Position numbers and translations under genes: made by a program. The notes under the pieces were generated by a model. It did not search any database, had not been told where the DNA came from, and saw only the letters and a program-made list of their open reading frames with translations. 64,000 nt of DNA from Liolophura sinensis (Eukaryota; Mollusca; Polyplacophora; Chitonida; Chitonidae): contig NC_088298.1 of NCBI RefSeq assembly GCF_032854445.1, positions 1,473,474-1,537,473 on the forward strand, in the 5' to 3' direction. Each line of letters opens with the position of its first letter. The first letter of the stretch is position 1. Positions 10,313 to 22,706 of the stretch are shown here, one piece after another.

Positions 10313-11230
10313 TATCGCCGTAAAGCACTTAACCTATCGCCTTAAACTTATTTTATCGCCTTAAACTTAACACTTGGTCCATCGCTTTAAACCTAAACAA
10401 CTGGTCCATCGTCTTAAACTGCACACTTGGTCCATCGCCTTAAACTGATCAATGGGTCAATCGCCTTAAACTGATCACTTGGTCAATCGCCTTAAACTGA
10501 TCACTTGGTCCATTGACTTAAACTGAAACACTTGGTCCATCGCTTTAAACGTGAAAACTTGGTCCGTCGCCTTAAACTAAACACTTGGTCCCATCGTCTT
10601 AACCTGAACACTTGGTCCGTCGCCTTAAACTAAACACTTAGTCCCATCGTCTTAACCTGAACACTTGGTCCATCGTCTTAACCCGAACACTTGGTCCGTC
10701 GCCTTAAACTAAACACTTGACCCCTCGCCTTAACCCGAACACTTGGTCCGTCGCCTTAAACTAAACACTTGGTCCATCGTCTTAACCTGAACACTTGGTC
10801 CGTCGCCTTAAACTAAACACTTAGTCCCATCGCCTGAACACCTGGTCCGTCGCCTTAAATTAAACACTTGACCCATCGCTTTAAACGTGAAAACTTGGTC
10901 CGTCGCCTTAAACTAAACACTTGACCTATCGTCTTAAGCTGAACACTTGGCCCATCGTCTTTTCCTGAACACTTGGTCCATCGTCTTAACCTGAACACTT
11001 GGTCCGTCGCCTTAAACTAAACACTTGGTCCATCGTCTTAACCTGAACACTTGGTCCGTCGCCTTAAACTAAACACTTAGTCCCATCGCCTGAACACTTG
11101 GTCCGTCGCCTTAAACTAAACACTTGACCCATCGTCATAAGCTGAACACTTGGTCCATCGTCTTAAACAGATCACTTGGTCCATCGCCATAAACTGAAGA
11201 CCTAATCAATCAACTTGAACTTAAGAAGTA
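10313..11230. repeat. 26-bp minisatellite
   Basis: More than 30 units of about 26 bp built on TCGCCTTAAACTAAACACTT plus GGTCCG or GGTCCA. Two main unit types (GCCTTAAACTAAACAC and GTCTTAACCTGAACAC) alternate in the middle, and a longer pattern recurs (compare 10741-10830 with 10995-11090), so part spread as multi-unit blocks. No ORF of note. Confidence 0.93.
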
Positions 11231-12083
11231 TGTGGCCTGTCATCATAAACCGAGCGCTAATCGGACCCACAGGCGTAAGTGCAATATTTTGATAATTTAT
11301 TTTCTGTTCATGAATAATAATTAAAACTAATTTAGTACCAAGTCTAGTATTTTGTCTTTGACCTTATATCTCTAGTTGAAAAAAATCTTGGAGCCAAAAG
11401 CTTTCAGGACAGACTTTGTTCTAAACGTCCTTTACAAGAATCACAGGGAAATTTTTCCCAACCCCAGGGGTTAATCTTTAGTTGAGGAGTGGGAAAATCT
11501 GATTAAATTTGTGCGTCTCGGTTGGCAGCTTTTCTGTAGTAACACTTAAATCCCAGGGGGTACTTTTATCGCTACACCGTGCTCCTACAACTTTGTCTTT
11601 GAGAAAAAAAAACATTAAAAATATGGTTTTAGGTACATTTTTGTGCCTCGAAATAGTTCAGTTTTAATTATTTAAGTGTTTTTTTTTTAGCCGCAATGTT
11701 ATCCTCACATCTGGAAATAATATATAAGATACTTTTCTTTGAATCTGCGGTTATATCAAGGAAGCGTTACATCATATGAAGAAAATTCATTTGAGGTGAA
11801 GAGAACACGAAGCTTTCCACGCTAACCAGCTGTTCCCCACCCTGGGGTCGCGCAGGGGATTAAGCGACTGCGTGCGTGGGTAAGGGTAGGGCAGACGGGG
11901 TTACTGTTGGGTGGGGAAGCGTGTGACCCAAACACCTCGGCCTAGGGGCAACATAAAAAGGTCGGCACCCAGTCGAGCTAAGAGCAATGCAGTCCATATT
12001 AATTCCCATACTTTACAAAAGGAAAAGCTTTTTGCATATGTATGTAAAGCCCTTGTTACATAATGCTGTTGCTTAACACTTAC
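11231..12083. other. Intergenic / putative intron
   Basis: No repeats recognised. If the exon at 12084-12195 is real, this is downstream intron of a minus-strand gene. A short GC-rich stretch lies at 11815-11960. Confidence 0.35.
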
Positions 12084-12195
12084 CCAGCAAACAGCCAGCG
12101 TAATTTGTTTTGCTAATTGTTTTGATGTAGAGAATGTGCGCCTCGCAGTTTGCCAGACGCCATGTAAACAGTTAAACATGTCTATGTCGTGCAGT
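12084..12195 (-). CDS. Possible internal exon, minus strand, unknown protein
   Basis: Read on minus: acceptor CTTATACTTTGCTTTAG ends at 12196; then 112 nt open in one frame; then a perfect donor, TGG followed by GTAAGT (12083-12078). The frame uses 1 nt to finish a previous codon, then 37 codons. It encodes DMFNCLHGVWQTARR, then TFSTSKQLAKQITLAVCW. Exon length and phase agree exactly with both splice sites. No domain is recognised and no neighbouring exon was located. A chance coincidence is possible, but the combination of acceptor, donor and 37 open codons makes it one of the better candidates. Confidence 0.4.
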
Positions 12196-12594
12196 CTAAA
12201 GCAAAGTATAAGCTAAACACATGGCTATTTGAGAAACTGATCAAGCTGATGATAAGCGGCTAAACCTATGCTTTCGTAGAAAATGGAATAGTTCATTTAA
12301 AGAAAAAACATATTTAAATGGCATCATAGTTTTCTCATGAATCGTCACAAACTTTTTCGAACTGTTTAATTAAATTCAATTTAATTTAAGAATGTGGAAA
12401 ATATACGTGATATTCGTGTAGAGTGTCTTCTGTACGGTCAATGCATAAATTACAGATATATTATATTTTATAGAGTAACGCCAAAGTATAAAGAGAATGC
12501 ATGCGCGTATAGATTAATGTGAATTAAACGTTATATGAAGATTATTTCAAATCATATTTTTCTGAGAGTTTACACAGTTATAAGAACTCCATTA
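12196..12594. other. AT-rich spacer
   Basis: No feature supported between the exon candidate and the SINE. Confidence 0.4.
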
Positions 12595-12714
12595 ATTTAT
12601 TTGACTGGTTTTCTATGCCGTACTCAAGAATATTTCACTTAAACGACGGCGGCCGGCATTATTGTGCCGGAAACTGGGTAGAAACCGGGGCAAACCCACG
12701 ACCATCCGCATGTT
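12595..12714 (-). mobile_element. SINE-A, truncated, with 11-bp target duplication
   Basis: Reverse-oriented tail and body (CCGTACTCAAGAATATTTCA, GGCCGGCATTATTGTG, CCACGACCATCCGCATG). GAACTCCATTA flanks it on both sides (12584-12594 and 12715-12725), so boundaries are well defined. Confidence 0.88.
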
Positions 12715-12904
12715 GAACTCCATTATAGCTACAGGACAAATCCAATTTTTTCACAGACGTTTGACAGCAGATTTTGGCCATACGTCAAGAAATGTTGCAA
12801 ATTGGAAAGTTTGGGCTCAACTCTCCTGCTAACGTGTAAGAACAGAGCATGCGGGATTTTTGGGGAACTGCCTCGCAGTTACAATCGCCTCTATACGTTA
12901 ATAT

Positions 12905-13033
12905 ATATATTAAATTTATAGAATATTTGTGTTATATTCAACAGAATAATGCGTTACAATACCAGAATCCATTCTAGCATCACTCAGATAACAGACTTTC
13001 CGTTAAAATTAACAGTTAATTTTTTTGTGTGTG
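12905..13033 (+). mobile_element. MITE-M half copy
   Basis: Right half of MITE-M: CCATTCTAGCATCACTCAGA, TAACAGACTTTCCGTTAAAA, TTAACAGTTAATTTTTTTGTG. The left end is missing or diverged. Confidence 0.65.
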
Positions 13034-13721
13034 CATGCATACAAATATAACGGAATAGAACAAAACTCAGCTTTCCACAGGACATTATTTCATTCGTATA
13101 GGTAGATGCGAATTATGACCATTTCAACATATTCCTTGAAAAGGCCATACATATAAAATGTAATCTGCAGTTGAATAAGCTCATCTTGTTTCCATTCACT
13201 GCATCCTTATACATATGGCTACTATAGCTATAGATAATATATTTGTTCGCTGCAAACCATTTGAGAACAAGTCGCACAATCTGTTCCTTGTACTATGCAA
13301 TCCACCCTGCTTTGGTGAACAGGGAAAAAGGGTAGAAATTTGAACTTAACTGATGAAGTGAATGAGATAGGCTACATTGCTTATTTATTTCTTTATTTTT
13401 CATAATAACCAAGAGAGTAGACGTCGTCGCCAAATATAGACCTAGTGTGTAATCAACTTTTTAAGCCGTCGACAAAAATGACATCGCCAGTATTTTATTA
13501 TTGCTCCAATGTACTGTTAGACCAGCTAACTCGACGCATTACTCTTGCAGATTCTACGGTGAGGTTGGAAGAATGTGAAACAGCTATCTATATATAATCC
13601 CTGGCTAATTGTTTTCCAACATGTCGGTTGAGGTTCGGATCTGGATTGCCAGGAAATTTTAGTAATACACAGTGCTGCTTACCGTATTAAGTTGCATCGC
13701 CATCCAACACAAATATAGTCA
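13034..13721. other. Intergenic, nothing supported
   Basis: AT-rich; no ORF above 60 codons. Confidence 0.4.
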
Positions 13722-13930
13722 TTGATTTATTTATTTAGGATCGATCTTGAACGTTATACTGAGGATGTTTTCACTGATATATGCGACGGCGTTGAGTTTT
13801 ATGGGTGGAGGGAATAGGAGTGTCTGGGATAAACCACCCACCTTCCACAAGTTACTGACGAACGTTCCCACGAGTGAAGCGCAGACTTACACGCCATAAT
13901 GCTGGAAGGAAAGTGCTGTCAACTGCCAAG
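13722..13930 (-). mobile_element. SINE-B copy
   Basis: Longest SINE-B: ATTGATTTATTTATTTAGGA tail, TTTTCACTGATATATGCGAC, GAGTTTTATGGGTGGAGGGA, GGGATAAACCACCCACCTTC, GTTACTGACGAACGTTCCCA. Shares GTTTTATGGGTGG and the CCCACG region with 20755-20935. Confidence 0.7.
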
Positions 13931-16800
13931 GCTCATTGTTAGCATAAACCTATACACGACTTATTTAATGTAGCAAAATGTAGTTACGAGATATCCCTGT
14001 GAAGCGGATACACAGTCAGTCCGCGTGCCGTCTTACGTAGAAATATCCGTATAATTCTATCATTTTGATTATGGAATTTATCTTTTATGGATGTTTATAA
14101 AATAAGCGTGTAAAGTATGTCTGCCAAATATGTATGTAACACGACATTGAATGTTGTAATAACTCTTTTTACCTATGAGTAAAGGATAACTGTAATAATG
14201 CTCCCAGAAATTTCTCCCTTCAGGTGAACATCAGATAAAAAAGGTGATGTGACGTCAGAGTTCCTAGATGCCGTCAATATGGCTCACAGAGCCCACCATA
14301 TTATTCAAATATTTGAATACCTTTCAACACTCTTAAAAGATCTGAATAAATAAATGAAGTATTTTTACGCATAGTTTTCAACTGTCTTCATGATGAACCT
14401 TACTTCATATTTTAGCTGTCTTTTACTTTAAGAGATATCGCTGAACAATTTGTGCTCATCTTTTGTCATTACCTGTAGAATACAGGCAAAGACATTATGC
14501 AAAGCCAGACTAATGAAGGGATGCATTGAGGCCTGATAATCGTATTGTGTCGGCCTGTGAAATTAATGTTAACCAACAATTGCTTGAGGAAAGCTTTCTT
14601 CGAGGTTTCAAGTTACCAATTAAGGTCTTTATCTCAAAATGTAATTCCATGTTTTTCCAATTTGGTCGCACGCCGTGACTCCAAGTATTTGCACAATGGA
14701 AGCGATTTCAACCATTATGTGCGGGATGCGAAATTCACTGCGAAGCACCATTTTGTTTCGACGGGTGTAGCGCCCCCTACCTACGTTTAACAAGTTCATC
14801 CAGCCTTATTAATACGGTCTCGGGGTGCTGGCGACAGGATTATGCAGAGAAGAAAGGACGTGGGTGTTGGGAGGGAGGTGGATGCCCTAAAACTTGTGAA
14901 GAAGCTATCCAAGGGACAGGGGCGAAAGGCGGGGGGGTAGGTTGGGAGAGGGGTGGGTTTGCCGACAAAGGCCAGACCAATCTACCCCACCCGAGACCAT
15001 GTTTAGAGAAAGCCTCTCACGATGGATGAGTGGTCTATGGTACCCCTGGGGCCCAGGGGCAAACAGCACGGTGTGTGACCAATGTACTTGCGCTGGTAGA
15101 ACTGGTCTGTTATGAAGCGGTCGTTTGCTGGGGTAGAGGTTTGCACAAGGCTTTGCGCGCGGTACACTCTCCGCGTGGTACTCACCATCCCAGAGAGGAT
15201 CGCTTCTAAAAACACTCCATTCCAAAGAATTACTTAATGTGCTAGAGAATAATCGGGTTTGGGGGGAAATCCATCCTGTGCATAAATAAAGTTGCTAAAC
15301 CCACAAAGCTCGGAAATTAAATGTACACGAAATCCGGGTGTAACTGAATTTCAAATTCTACATCAAAATGAAGTTACGAAAACTCGGCAAATATGTGTTC
15401 AGAAAAGCTTGCCGACGCGCACAAAAGCTCTTTGTTATCCGTTTTATTGCTTTGGATTATGTGCCAGCCTTACATTTTGTATTATTTATGTAATATGTAT
15501 TATTCAGTTGTGAATATTTAACAGATATGCACAATTCTGTTCATCAATAAAGAAGCCAGACTTGTATTTTCCGATATGAGAAGTCAATTGCACAGCGCAC
15601 GGGCTTGCATAGTTTCACTTGGTCAGATATTCTGGAGTCAAATTAACTATATTTCTGACTCAAAACATATCATGACAATATGTTACCACCGGGTGCCTTA
15701 CAAATAAATCGTTTAAAAGTTAAACAAACATGTCTCGGGTAGTTTCATTTCATCTTATTATACAAGACATACATCCACATGCACTGGGGTGTTTCTTTAT
15801 ACTGCGCCTTTGGTGCTCAATATAATTAGAAAAGTAAAATTTGATATGAAATTTCACCTATACAAATGTAATATATAGCATGTATATTCGTATGGGAATA
15901 TTACAAAGTACAAATAATCGTATAATCGTATAATACACGAGAGTAAGAATACAGCCCTGACGAACTCCAAACCGGTATTTGTATCGAAATATACCCTATG
16001 CTGTAGTATAACTGCACCTTATATCCTCTGCCAGATTTTCTGATCTCTCTCAACGAACTGTAAATTATGTGGACTAAAATCTCGGTTATTGTCTGAAAAA
16101 TTTGGCGGGTAACAATGGAGACAAATAATTTGGAGATAAAATCTCACTGTAAAACTTTTATTAACAATTGAAATCAACCGTTCGCTCATTTGAAGGGTTA
16201 TACAATAACTAGCTTATTAACGTGTGTGTACAAGGCAATATAAAGCAGAAGAGTAGTCTTTGTGTTATTTTTTTTCAGAGCTTTGTTTATATCATGCTAG
16301 ATGGAACATTATATTGTTGTTTAATTTTGTTATAATTATGATGTAAAAGAATATGTTTGATTAATCTGGTCGAATTAAAAATCAATTTGTTTACAAAATA
16401 ACTAGATCTGTACAATTAGCCCAATCTCCATAGTGAGTACATTTCATTATTATAAACATGTTGATTAGCTTTGTTAATTACAGAAAGCCGCGATTTGATT
16501 AACCTGTATTATAAATTAAACGTATATGTTTTCTTATTTATCAAATAATCCTTGATTACCTTATCGGCTAAGTATGTGCTAGGTGCGGCAGTGGATTCGA
16601 ACAATCAACTTTTGACTAGTATTCTATTCGGCTGCATCTGTATGCACTCGTTGAAAGTGAGTAAACTGCGTCAGGAAACAATAGGAAATATTTCTGATGC
16701 AATTTGATTATTCTTCTCTAATTCCATTTCACTGTCTTCCAATCCCGTACGTTCGGATTAATGTTTAGCCTCCTGTTAATTCTTCCTGTTTCGGATTATC
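13931..16800. other. Intergenic
   Basis: About 2.9 kb without a supported gene. ORFs at 14545-14790 and 15292-15513 have no splice or composition support. A G-rich stretch at 14921-14960 contains GGCGGGGGGGTAGG. The remainder is AT-rich. Confidence 0.4.
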
Positions 16801-17070
16801 TCACCTATAGGTCACGTGATGACACCTAGGCAAATCACGCACACGCGAGAACCAGTGTAAACTGTACACCTTAGGGTTTCCGAAGACCAAAGCGTTAATC
16901 TTGTGAATCCAATAATCTCTTGCATGAAACCTCAGTGAGGTGTGAGAAAATCGTGCGCCGACTCGCCATAGAGAGTACAACTCACGCAAACACTTCCGCT
17001 CTTCTTTTCTGGAGGTGATAACGCGCGTGCAGAAATATACAGGAATGTTTATCCTTGTACACACCGGAAA
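16801..17070. promoter_or_regulatory. Promoter-like cluster: E-box and two ETS motifs
   Basis: In otherwise AT-rich DNA this GC-richer 270 bp holds GGTCACGTGATG (16811-16822, E-box of the USF/MITF type), CACTTCCG (ETS/GABP core, about 16994-17001) and CACCGGAAAT (about 17060-17069). On minus, an ATG just after the first ETS site begins MASRRTIFSHLTEVSC and stops after 24 codons unless spliced; a strong donor (TAG followed by GTGAGA) is read at the left edge. Together this looks like a housekeeping-type promoter with a first exon on minus, but no downstream exon was confirmed. Confidence 0.3.
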
Positions 17071-17510
17071 TCTTTCCAAAACAAATAATTTAACCCTCCA
17101 AAGCAATGAATATTACTGTAAAGAAGGGTGTTATTTTGTTATTTAAAAATCTGTAATCATCTTCCTATACAATTGCAATTTGACATTATATAGACGCTGT
17201 GATTCATTATGGAGTTTTCACATGCTTAATGACAAAAGTTCCAAAAATACGTCAATCATTTATTAAGCTTACATCGAACTTGGTATACCATGACATCCAA
17301 ATTTAACTTTCACATCCAAAAGTCGTATATATATGTCATTCTTCGATTCCAAATCGATTTTATCATTACCATTAACTATTTATATTATTGTCCATACAAA
17401 TCACAATCGTTTCATTGTGTCATCAGGAAAATGGTTTTATGGCAGACAGGAATATCTGACCAAATTCATACTGGAATTAAAGTACTCTTCTGACCAAATA
17501 CTAAATATAA
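17071..17510. other. AT-rich spacer
   Basis: No feature supported; overlapping weak ORFs at 17290-17587 run into a duplicated block. Confidence 0.35.
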
Positions 17511-17849
17511 TAGTTCGGAAAGATACCAAACCCCTGGACGCATACAGACCCCTCCGTGTTTCAGGCTCAGAGAGAATATTAGACTAACGGGATTTTATGT
17601 TGAACAAGACAGAATAGTGTGTTATAATAACAGAATACATTGTAGCATATCACCCAGACTGCAAACTTATAACCATAGGGTTAAAAATATATTTCTGAGG
17701 TAAGATCAAAGAGTTTGATCCCAACGCAGAGTCTTTTTTTTATTATAATCTTTTGAAAAAGGAACACTTCGAAACGAATTTAGTTCGAAAAGATACCAAA
17801 CCCCTGGGCGCATATAGACCCCTCCATGTTTCAGGCTCAGAGAGAACAT
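17511..17849 (+). repeat. Direct repeats, block C (two copies)
   Basis: The sequence TAGTTCG-AAGATACCAAACCCCTGG then CAGACCCCTCC and GTTTCAGGCTCAGAGAGAA occurs at 17511-17577 and again at 17781-17849, about 90% alike. Between them lie a MITE-M-like piece (17578-17668) and the first copy of block G. Confidence 0.8.
17663..17785 (+). repeat. Block G, copy 1
   Basis: About 120 bp with AACTTATAACCATAGGGTTA and GAGTTTGATCCCAACGCAGA, then AAGGAACACTT. Matched by 18461-18585 at high identity; the two lie 800 bp apart in direct orientation. Confidence 0.8.
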
Positions 17850-18460
17850 GGTCGCCAAATGTTTCAAACTTCTTTTTCTATACAAAGATTTGTAAAGACT
17901 TGTATATTTCCCTGCAACATTTTGTTTTGTATACATTTATACAGTTCATCAGAAAAAAAGCAAATACCAACAAACATTTTCTGGACGAATCGTTTATTTA
18001 CTTGAAACATATGAGGATCGTTGCGTGACTCTTTGGTCTTTGAAGGGGAGGATATTCATCACTTCCGGTAGAACATAAATATTCATATTTGCATCGTCTT
18101 CAAATAGAACAATATGCCAAGATGAAACGAAGAGTCTGGCTTAAGTTGGATGCAAATAAAACGTCACTTTGCTTTAACTTGCCCTAATTATTTATCATTA
18201 TCTTTTGATCTTAATCTGTAGATATTACTGGACAGAATTATGCGTTGTTATATATTCTGTATATATACGTATATTTTGAGCTAAGGATATATCGGAACAA
18301 ATAGTTCCAAATTCTGCATGCATCTTTGATACATTAAAAAGAGATGAAATATACTAGTAGCAACATAAAAAATACAATCCAGTCTATAGATGCATGAGTA
18401 TACCTGCCCAGCACTTGATCGCGGTTTCTATATGTATTGTGGATTTGGGTTCGTGGAACT

Positions 18461-18585
18461 AAACTTATAACTATAGGGTCAAAAATTTATTCCTGAGGTG
18501 AGTTCAAACAGTTTGATCCCAACGCAGAGTCGTTTTTTTTAATATTCTTTTAAAGAAGGAACACTTTGAAGCTGGATTTACAGTT
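18461..18585 (+). repeat. Block G, copy 2
   Basis: Second copy: AACTTATAACTATAGGGTCA, AGTTTGATCCCAACGCAGAG, AAGGAACACTTTGAAG. It leads directly into MITE-M copy 4, so block G may be part of a longer composite element. Confidence 0.8.
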
Positions 18586-18593
18586 TCATTTAT

Positions 18594-18965
18594 ACTGCAA
18601 AAATTAATCTGTTAAATTTAGCAGACAGTTATCTGAGCGATGCTATAGAATGTATTCTGTTATTCCAGCAGATTATTCTGTTAAATAGGCTCTGCCCGGT
18701 TTCCTCCCACAATAAGGCTGGCCGCCGTCGTATAAGTGAAATATTCTTGAGTACGGCGTAAAACACCAATCAAATAAATAAATAAATATTCTGTTAAATA
18801 TAACACATATATTCTATTCATTCAACATATAACCATTCTATTAGACTAACAGGATATTATGTTGAATGTGACACAATAGTTTGTTATAATAACGGAGTAC
18901 ATTGTGGCATCACCCAGACAGCAAACTTTCTGTTAACTTTAACAGATTAATTTTGTTTGAGTGTA
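18594..18965 (+). mobile_element. MITE-M copy 4, split by a SINE
   Basis: Left end CTGCAAAAATTAATCTGTTA, right end TTAACTTTAACAGATTAATT then TTGTTTGAGTGTAC. The body carries repeated ATTCTGTTAAATA and ACATTATTCT-like words. It is interrupted at 18688-18786 by SINE-A. Confidence 0.8.
18688..18786 (+). mobile_element. SINE-A inserted in MITE-M, 14-bp target duplication
   Basis: 5'-truncated SINE-A: GGCTCTGCCCGGTTTCCTCC through GAGTACGGCGTAAAACACCA to the AATAAATAAATAAA tail. TATTCTGTTAAATA is present at 18674-18687 and again at 18787-18800. Confidence 0.93.
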
Positions 18966-20754
18966 CGAAGTCTGAAAAAGGTAACCAGCCTCCATGTATG
19001 GTATAACCCATATAGTTCAGTCACAGAATGGCAAGTTTGTACGTATCAGTTGCACGCTTGGACCCACATGACTTAGTTTTGGAACAGAAACTCATGTGGA
19101 TGAACATGTTAGCAACATCAGGCCATGGGTCTTCACATGTAATACTTTGTCAAACGCAGATGCAAGAATATCTACATATACATATTGCATGCATATACGT
19201 GCCAAGTCGCTTTTCACTCAAACACGCAAAGTGTTAGAAATGTTCTAATGTTCACGCATTTTCCTCGTAAAAGGCTATATTGTCTTCATAGAGCATGAAA
19301 CATCGTGTTTTTTGTGGTATATAAGGTATATCAGAATTATTATTACAATAAAACCACGTGTTTTACAGTTTTTTCACAGACAATCCTAATTACAAAAGTT
19401 CCTTTGGGACAAGTTGTCATAATGTTTGTTGCGGATGGAAAATATACCAGCTTTACATACAGCTTTACAGCGTTAAATAAAGCGTTACCGCGTTCATTAC
19501 AGCGTTAAATATAGCGTTACCGCGGTCATTACAGCGTTAAATAGAAAGAAGAACACGCATATTACACGTTGATATTGTTTGCAGAAATTTGCCACATATA
19601 ATGTAACAGTGTTATCTTTATTAGCAATTACGCTTTCTGAATATAACAACAATAACGTCACTTAAAATCCGCTTTCTAAACAACACCTTTACCAGTCTGG
19701 AGTCTTATACAGTCTTTTAGGGTGAACGCAACAAAACATGTCTATAGAGACAGTTTCAGAACGCTTGCTTCAGACCCAAATACACCTGCGTCTATTTCCA
19801 GCCGCAAAAGATCAAAGAAGCAAATGTGGGTGTGTGCGATGTTCAAATGTTCACATCGCGTATACAGTTAAACGATTGTTTTCGTTATTCGCACGAAACA
19901 AAAGTCAAGAACTCAAAAGAACGGTTCTGAAAACAGAATGGATTCACAAAGGGAAGAAATGTACACAGTTAAACGTTGTCAGTTTCGGTCGACGACATGG
20001 CCGCCTAGGTTAGTTTGTACTTAATGGTACGGATAATCGTTGTTAATTAGCCATGTGCGAGCTATCGACACGACCTGAATGTTGATAACTCGTCGGAACG
20101 GCCGGTTGAAACCTACAACAGCGCGCACGTGGGTCTCTTCCCCGGTACCTTTAACGGCCAAGCGGGGTCAACAGGCACCGTATACAGAAGGCTGGCTTCA
20201 AAGGCGAAATGCGTCTTATCTGTGTTTATTTTCTATAACTTGGAAACAGCGCTCGGGTTAAAGCACGCTAGCTACACGGAGCAAAAACGTGTAAAGAGAC
20301 AGGACGTTTGATGTCGCATGGTATTTCGCCCGACTTCCCGCTTTTTACGTGGTCGATGTATAGTTGGTTACAGATATAAACTTCAGTGGGGCTCTTTTAG
20401 GAGATAAATGTTTGTGGTAAAGATGTAAATTTAGTTTATAAAATTGCATGGAATGGTACATCAGTCGGTTGCTTTGTTTAGGTAATGCAATTAAAATCAG
20501 CTTAGTACACGTGTTTGTCATTTACGTCATTGTTCAGCAACCAGAACAGAAACGTATAATCATGTCAGCTATACTAGTGACTTTCTAGGGGTTGTGTTGG
20601 TCGAATTATTAATATCAAATTGGAACATAAATACTGCTAAGATAACTGTCTGGTGTGCAAGGGCCCTGGGATTAAGATAGACGAAGCTATCTATCTATCC
20701 ATCTATCAGCGTGTCATAATCAAAGTGTATAAATACCATCATATATTTATATGA
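18966..20754. other. Intergenic with a small 32-bp repeat
   Basis: A short tandem repeat at about 19452-19544 has unit TACAGCGTTAAATA plus AGCGTTACCGCG (2.5 copies). An ORF at 19738-20013 (91 codons, basic, seven cysteines-plus-histidines in its middle) has no supporting signals. Nothing else is recognised. Confidence 0.4.
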
Positions 20755-20935
20755 CTGAACTCAAGACTATTTTCACATGTACCATGGTGGTCAGTTTTAT
20801 GGGTGGCGGAAACCGGAGTCGCTATGATAATTTTCTGGCGAGTGACTTCCCCACGTGTGACGTAAGCTACAGACCTGCTCACCATGTTGGTGGCAGAGAA
20901 GTGGTCTTCCAATAATGCAACAATGCCCAGAATTC
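20755..20935 (-). mobile_element. SINE-B copy
   Basis: ACTGAACTCAAGACTATTTT, CATGGTGGTCAGTTTTATGG, GTGGCGGAAACCGGAG, CTTCCCCACGTGTGACGTAA. Diverged relative to 13722-13930 but collinear. Confidence 0.6.
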
Positions 20936-22706
20936 AGTTCAAGGAGGGGGTCATCTGCATTGCTAGCAAGGCTCCATGCAAAAATTGATGAACAACGTGC
21001 CTATGGCTTGGATTGAACTCTCCAGTTAGTGTTTTTAATACCTCCAGCCTAAACACCACTTAGATAAGTGTATCAGACGGATTCGATGATCTGATTGGTT
21101 ACAGTAAACGCATATTCCGAAATAATCTAAGTTCTTTTAAAAGACCCGTCTTATATATATATATATATATATATATATGTCGGTATATACCTGACAAGCT
21201 TCATGACTTAAAAACCCAGGCGAATGACAAAGTGGGCCGTATAAATACACCTAAGATATAGTTAGGTGTAATGATATGATAGAATGTACACAGCCTTCCA
21301 GTACATAATATATATAACCGCCTCTTAATTGATATTCGATAAACACCGAATCAAAGACAGATCAGTTTCTCACCCATAACCGATCTTCACAGAATTGCCT
21401 TACGTAAACAATTAATGAGCCCACTCAATTTTTGTTTGTTTATGACCTTCATGGTACAAATCTCTTCATAAAAAACGCCTCTTACTGAGCACAAAGATTG
21501 GCAAAAGGAATGAATACAAAGGGAAACCGGGCCAGGCCATCACAGAGGAAACCATGAAAAAGTCGCAAATTAATTAACTCGACATATTTTGCGACATACA
21601 GCCAATTAAGGGTTCATTGAATGATGTCGGTAGTAGGCCTAATACTCACATGTACATACGTCGGGAGACATGACATGTTGCATGCGTACAACTATAAGCA
21701 GTTTACAGTCGGTATCGATATGGGAAATCAAAATCCCTTTCGGGGCCTCTCCAACTTAGGATACATAAAAAAGATAAAGCGTAACGCTTGTGACCAGGGA
21801 ATCTTGTACCTTTCTCACCATGAATATGTGGCTGGACGCTCCGAAACATGGCCCCTTTCCGAACCCCTCCGTCTTATGCTACTTCAAAGATGAAAGAGTG
21901 TCTGAAGATGAAGTGGCTTATGTGAATTTCTTAACATAAATAGATACTATATAGGAGGCATGGGAATGGGCATATATGCATGCAAGTATTGTAAGTATTC
22001 ATGTCCGACTCAAAACCCCCTGCGGAGCCCCTCCGTCTTATGATACATAAAAGATGAAGGGTGACTGACAGTAGGCCATCCCCGGTGACTTCTGAGCATA
22101 CCCTAACATTTAACGCCGCCAGTCAGCACAGGCTAGGTCGTCTCCCCCGGCTTTTCATCTTCTATTTTCACAATTTACCATTGTATTCTGTGTTGGATGC
22201 AAGGAGCGCCTAGCAAGCCTCAAAAGCATCACAGCGCTTCCAAGCCAGAAGTAAAGTAATGCCATGTGTGTAGCACAGGGGGGCTGGCTTTTGGGTATTC
22301 GATACAATACACAAATGTGTTTATGTCCCCCGAAATAAAGTACACACTTCTCCCGCCTCTAACAGTATACAATATCAAACGGCGGTCCCGTCGATCTGTA
22401 AACGCTCGCTGTGGAAGCATTCACGCTAAACGCAGGCATCTCTTAGAATGCAATAACTTGTAAAACGTATCTAGGAAATCTTTATAGAGCGGAATAAAAA
22501 ATATATAGGGGGTGGGGAAATGGGGTTGAGGGTAGGGCAGACCAAAAAGAAGAAGGAAAAGGAAGAGAGGTATTCTGACCTACCGCCCGCCCCATCATGT
22601 TTTAAACTCACATATATCTTATATCAGCAGATATAAAACAAAACGAACTTGCACGTACGCCCTATATATAGTGACTGGGCATGATGGAAACCTACATGAT
22701 TTCGTT
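20936..22706. other. Intergenic
   Basis: Contains a short (TA)n run at 21153-21177 and a short duplicated block: CCCCTCCGTCTTATG then AAAGATGAA at about 21865-21895 and 22026-22058. ORFs at 21621-21893 and 22229-22463 are unsupported. Confidence 0.4.
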
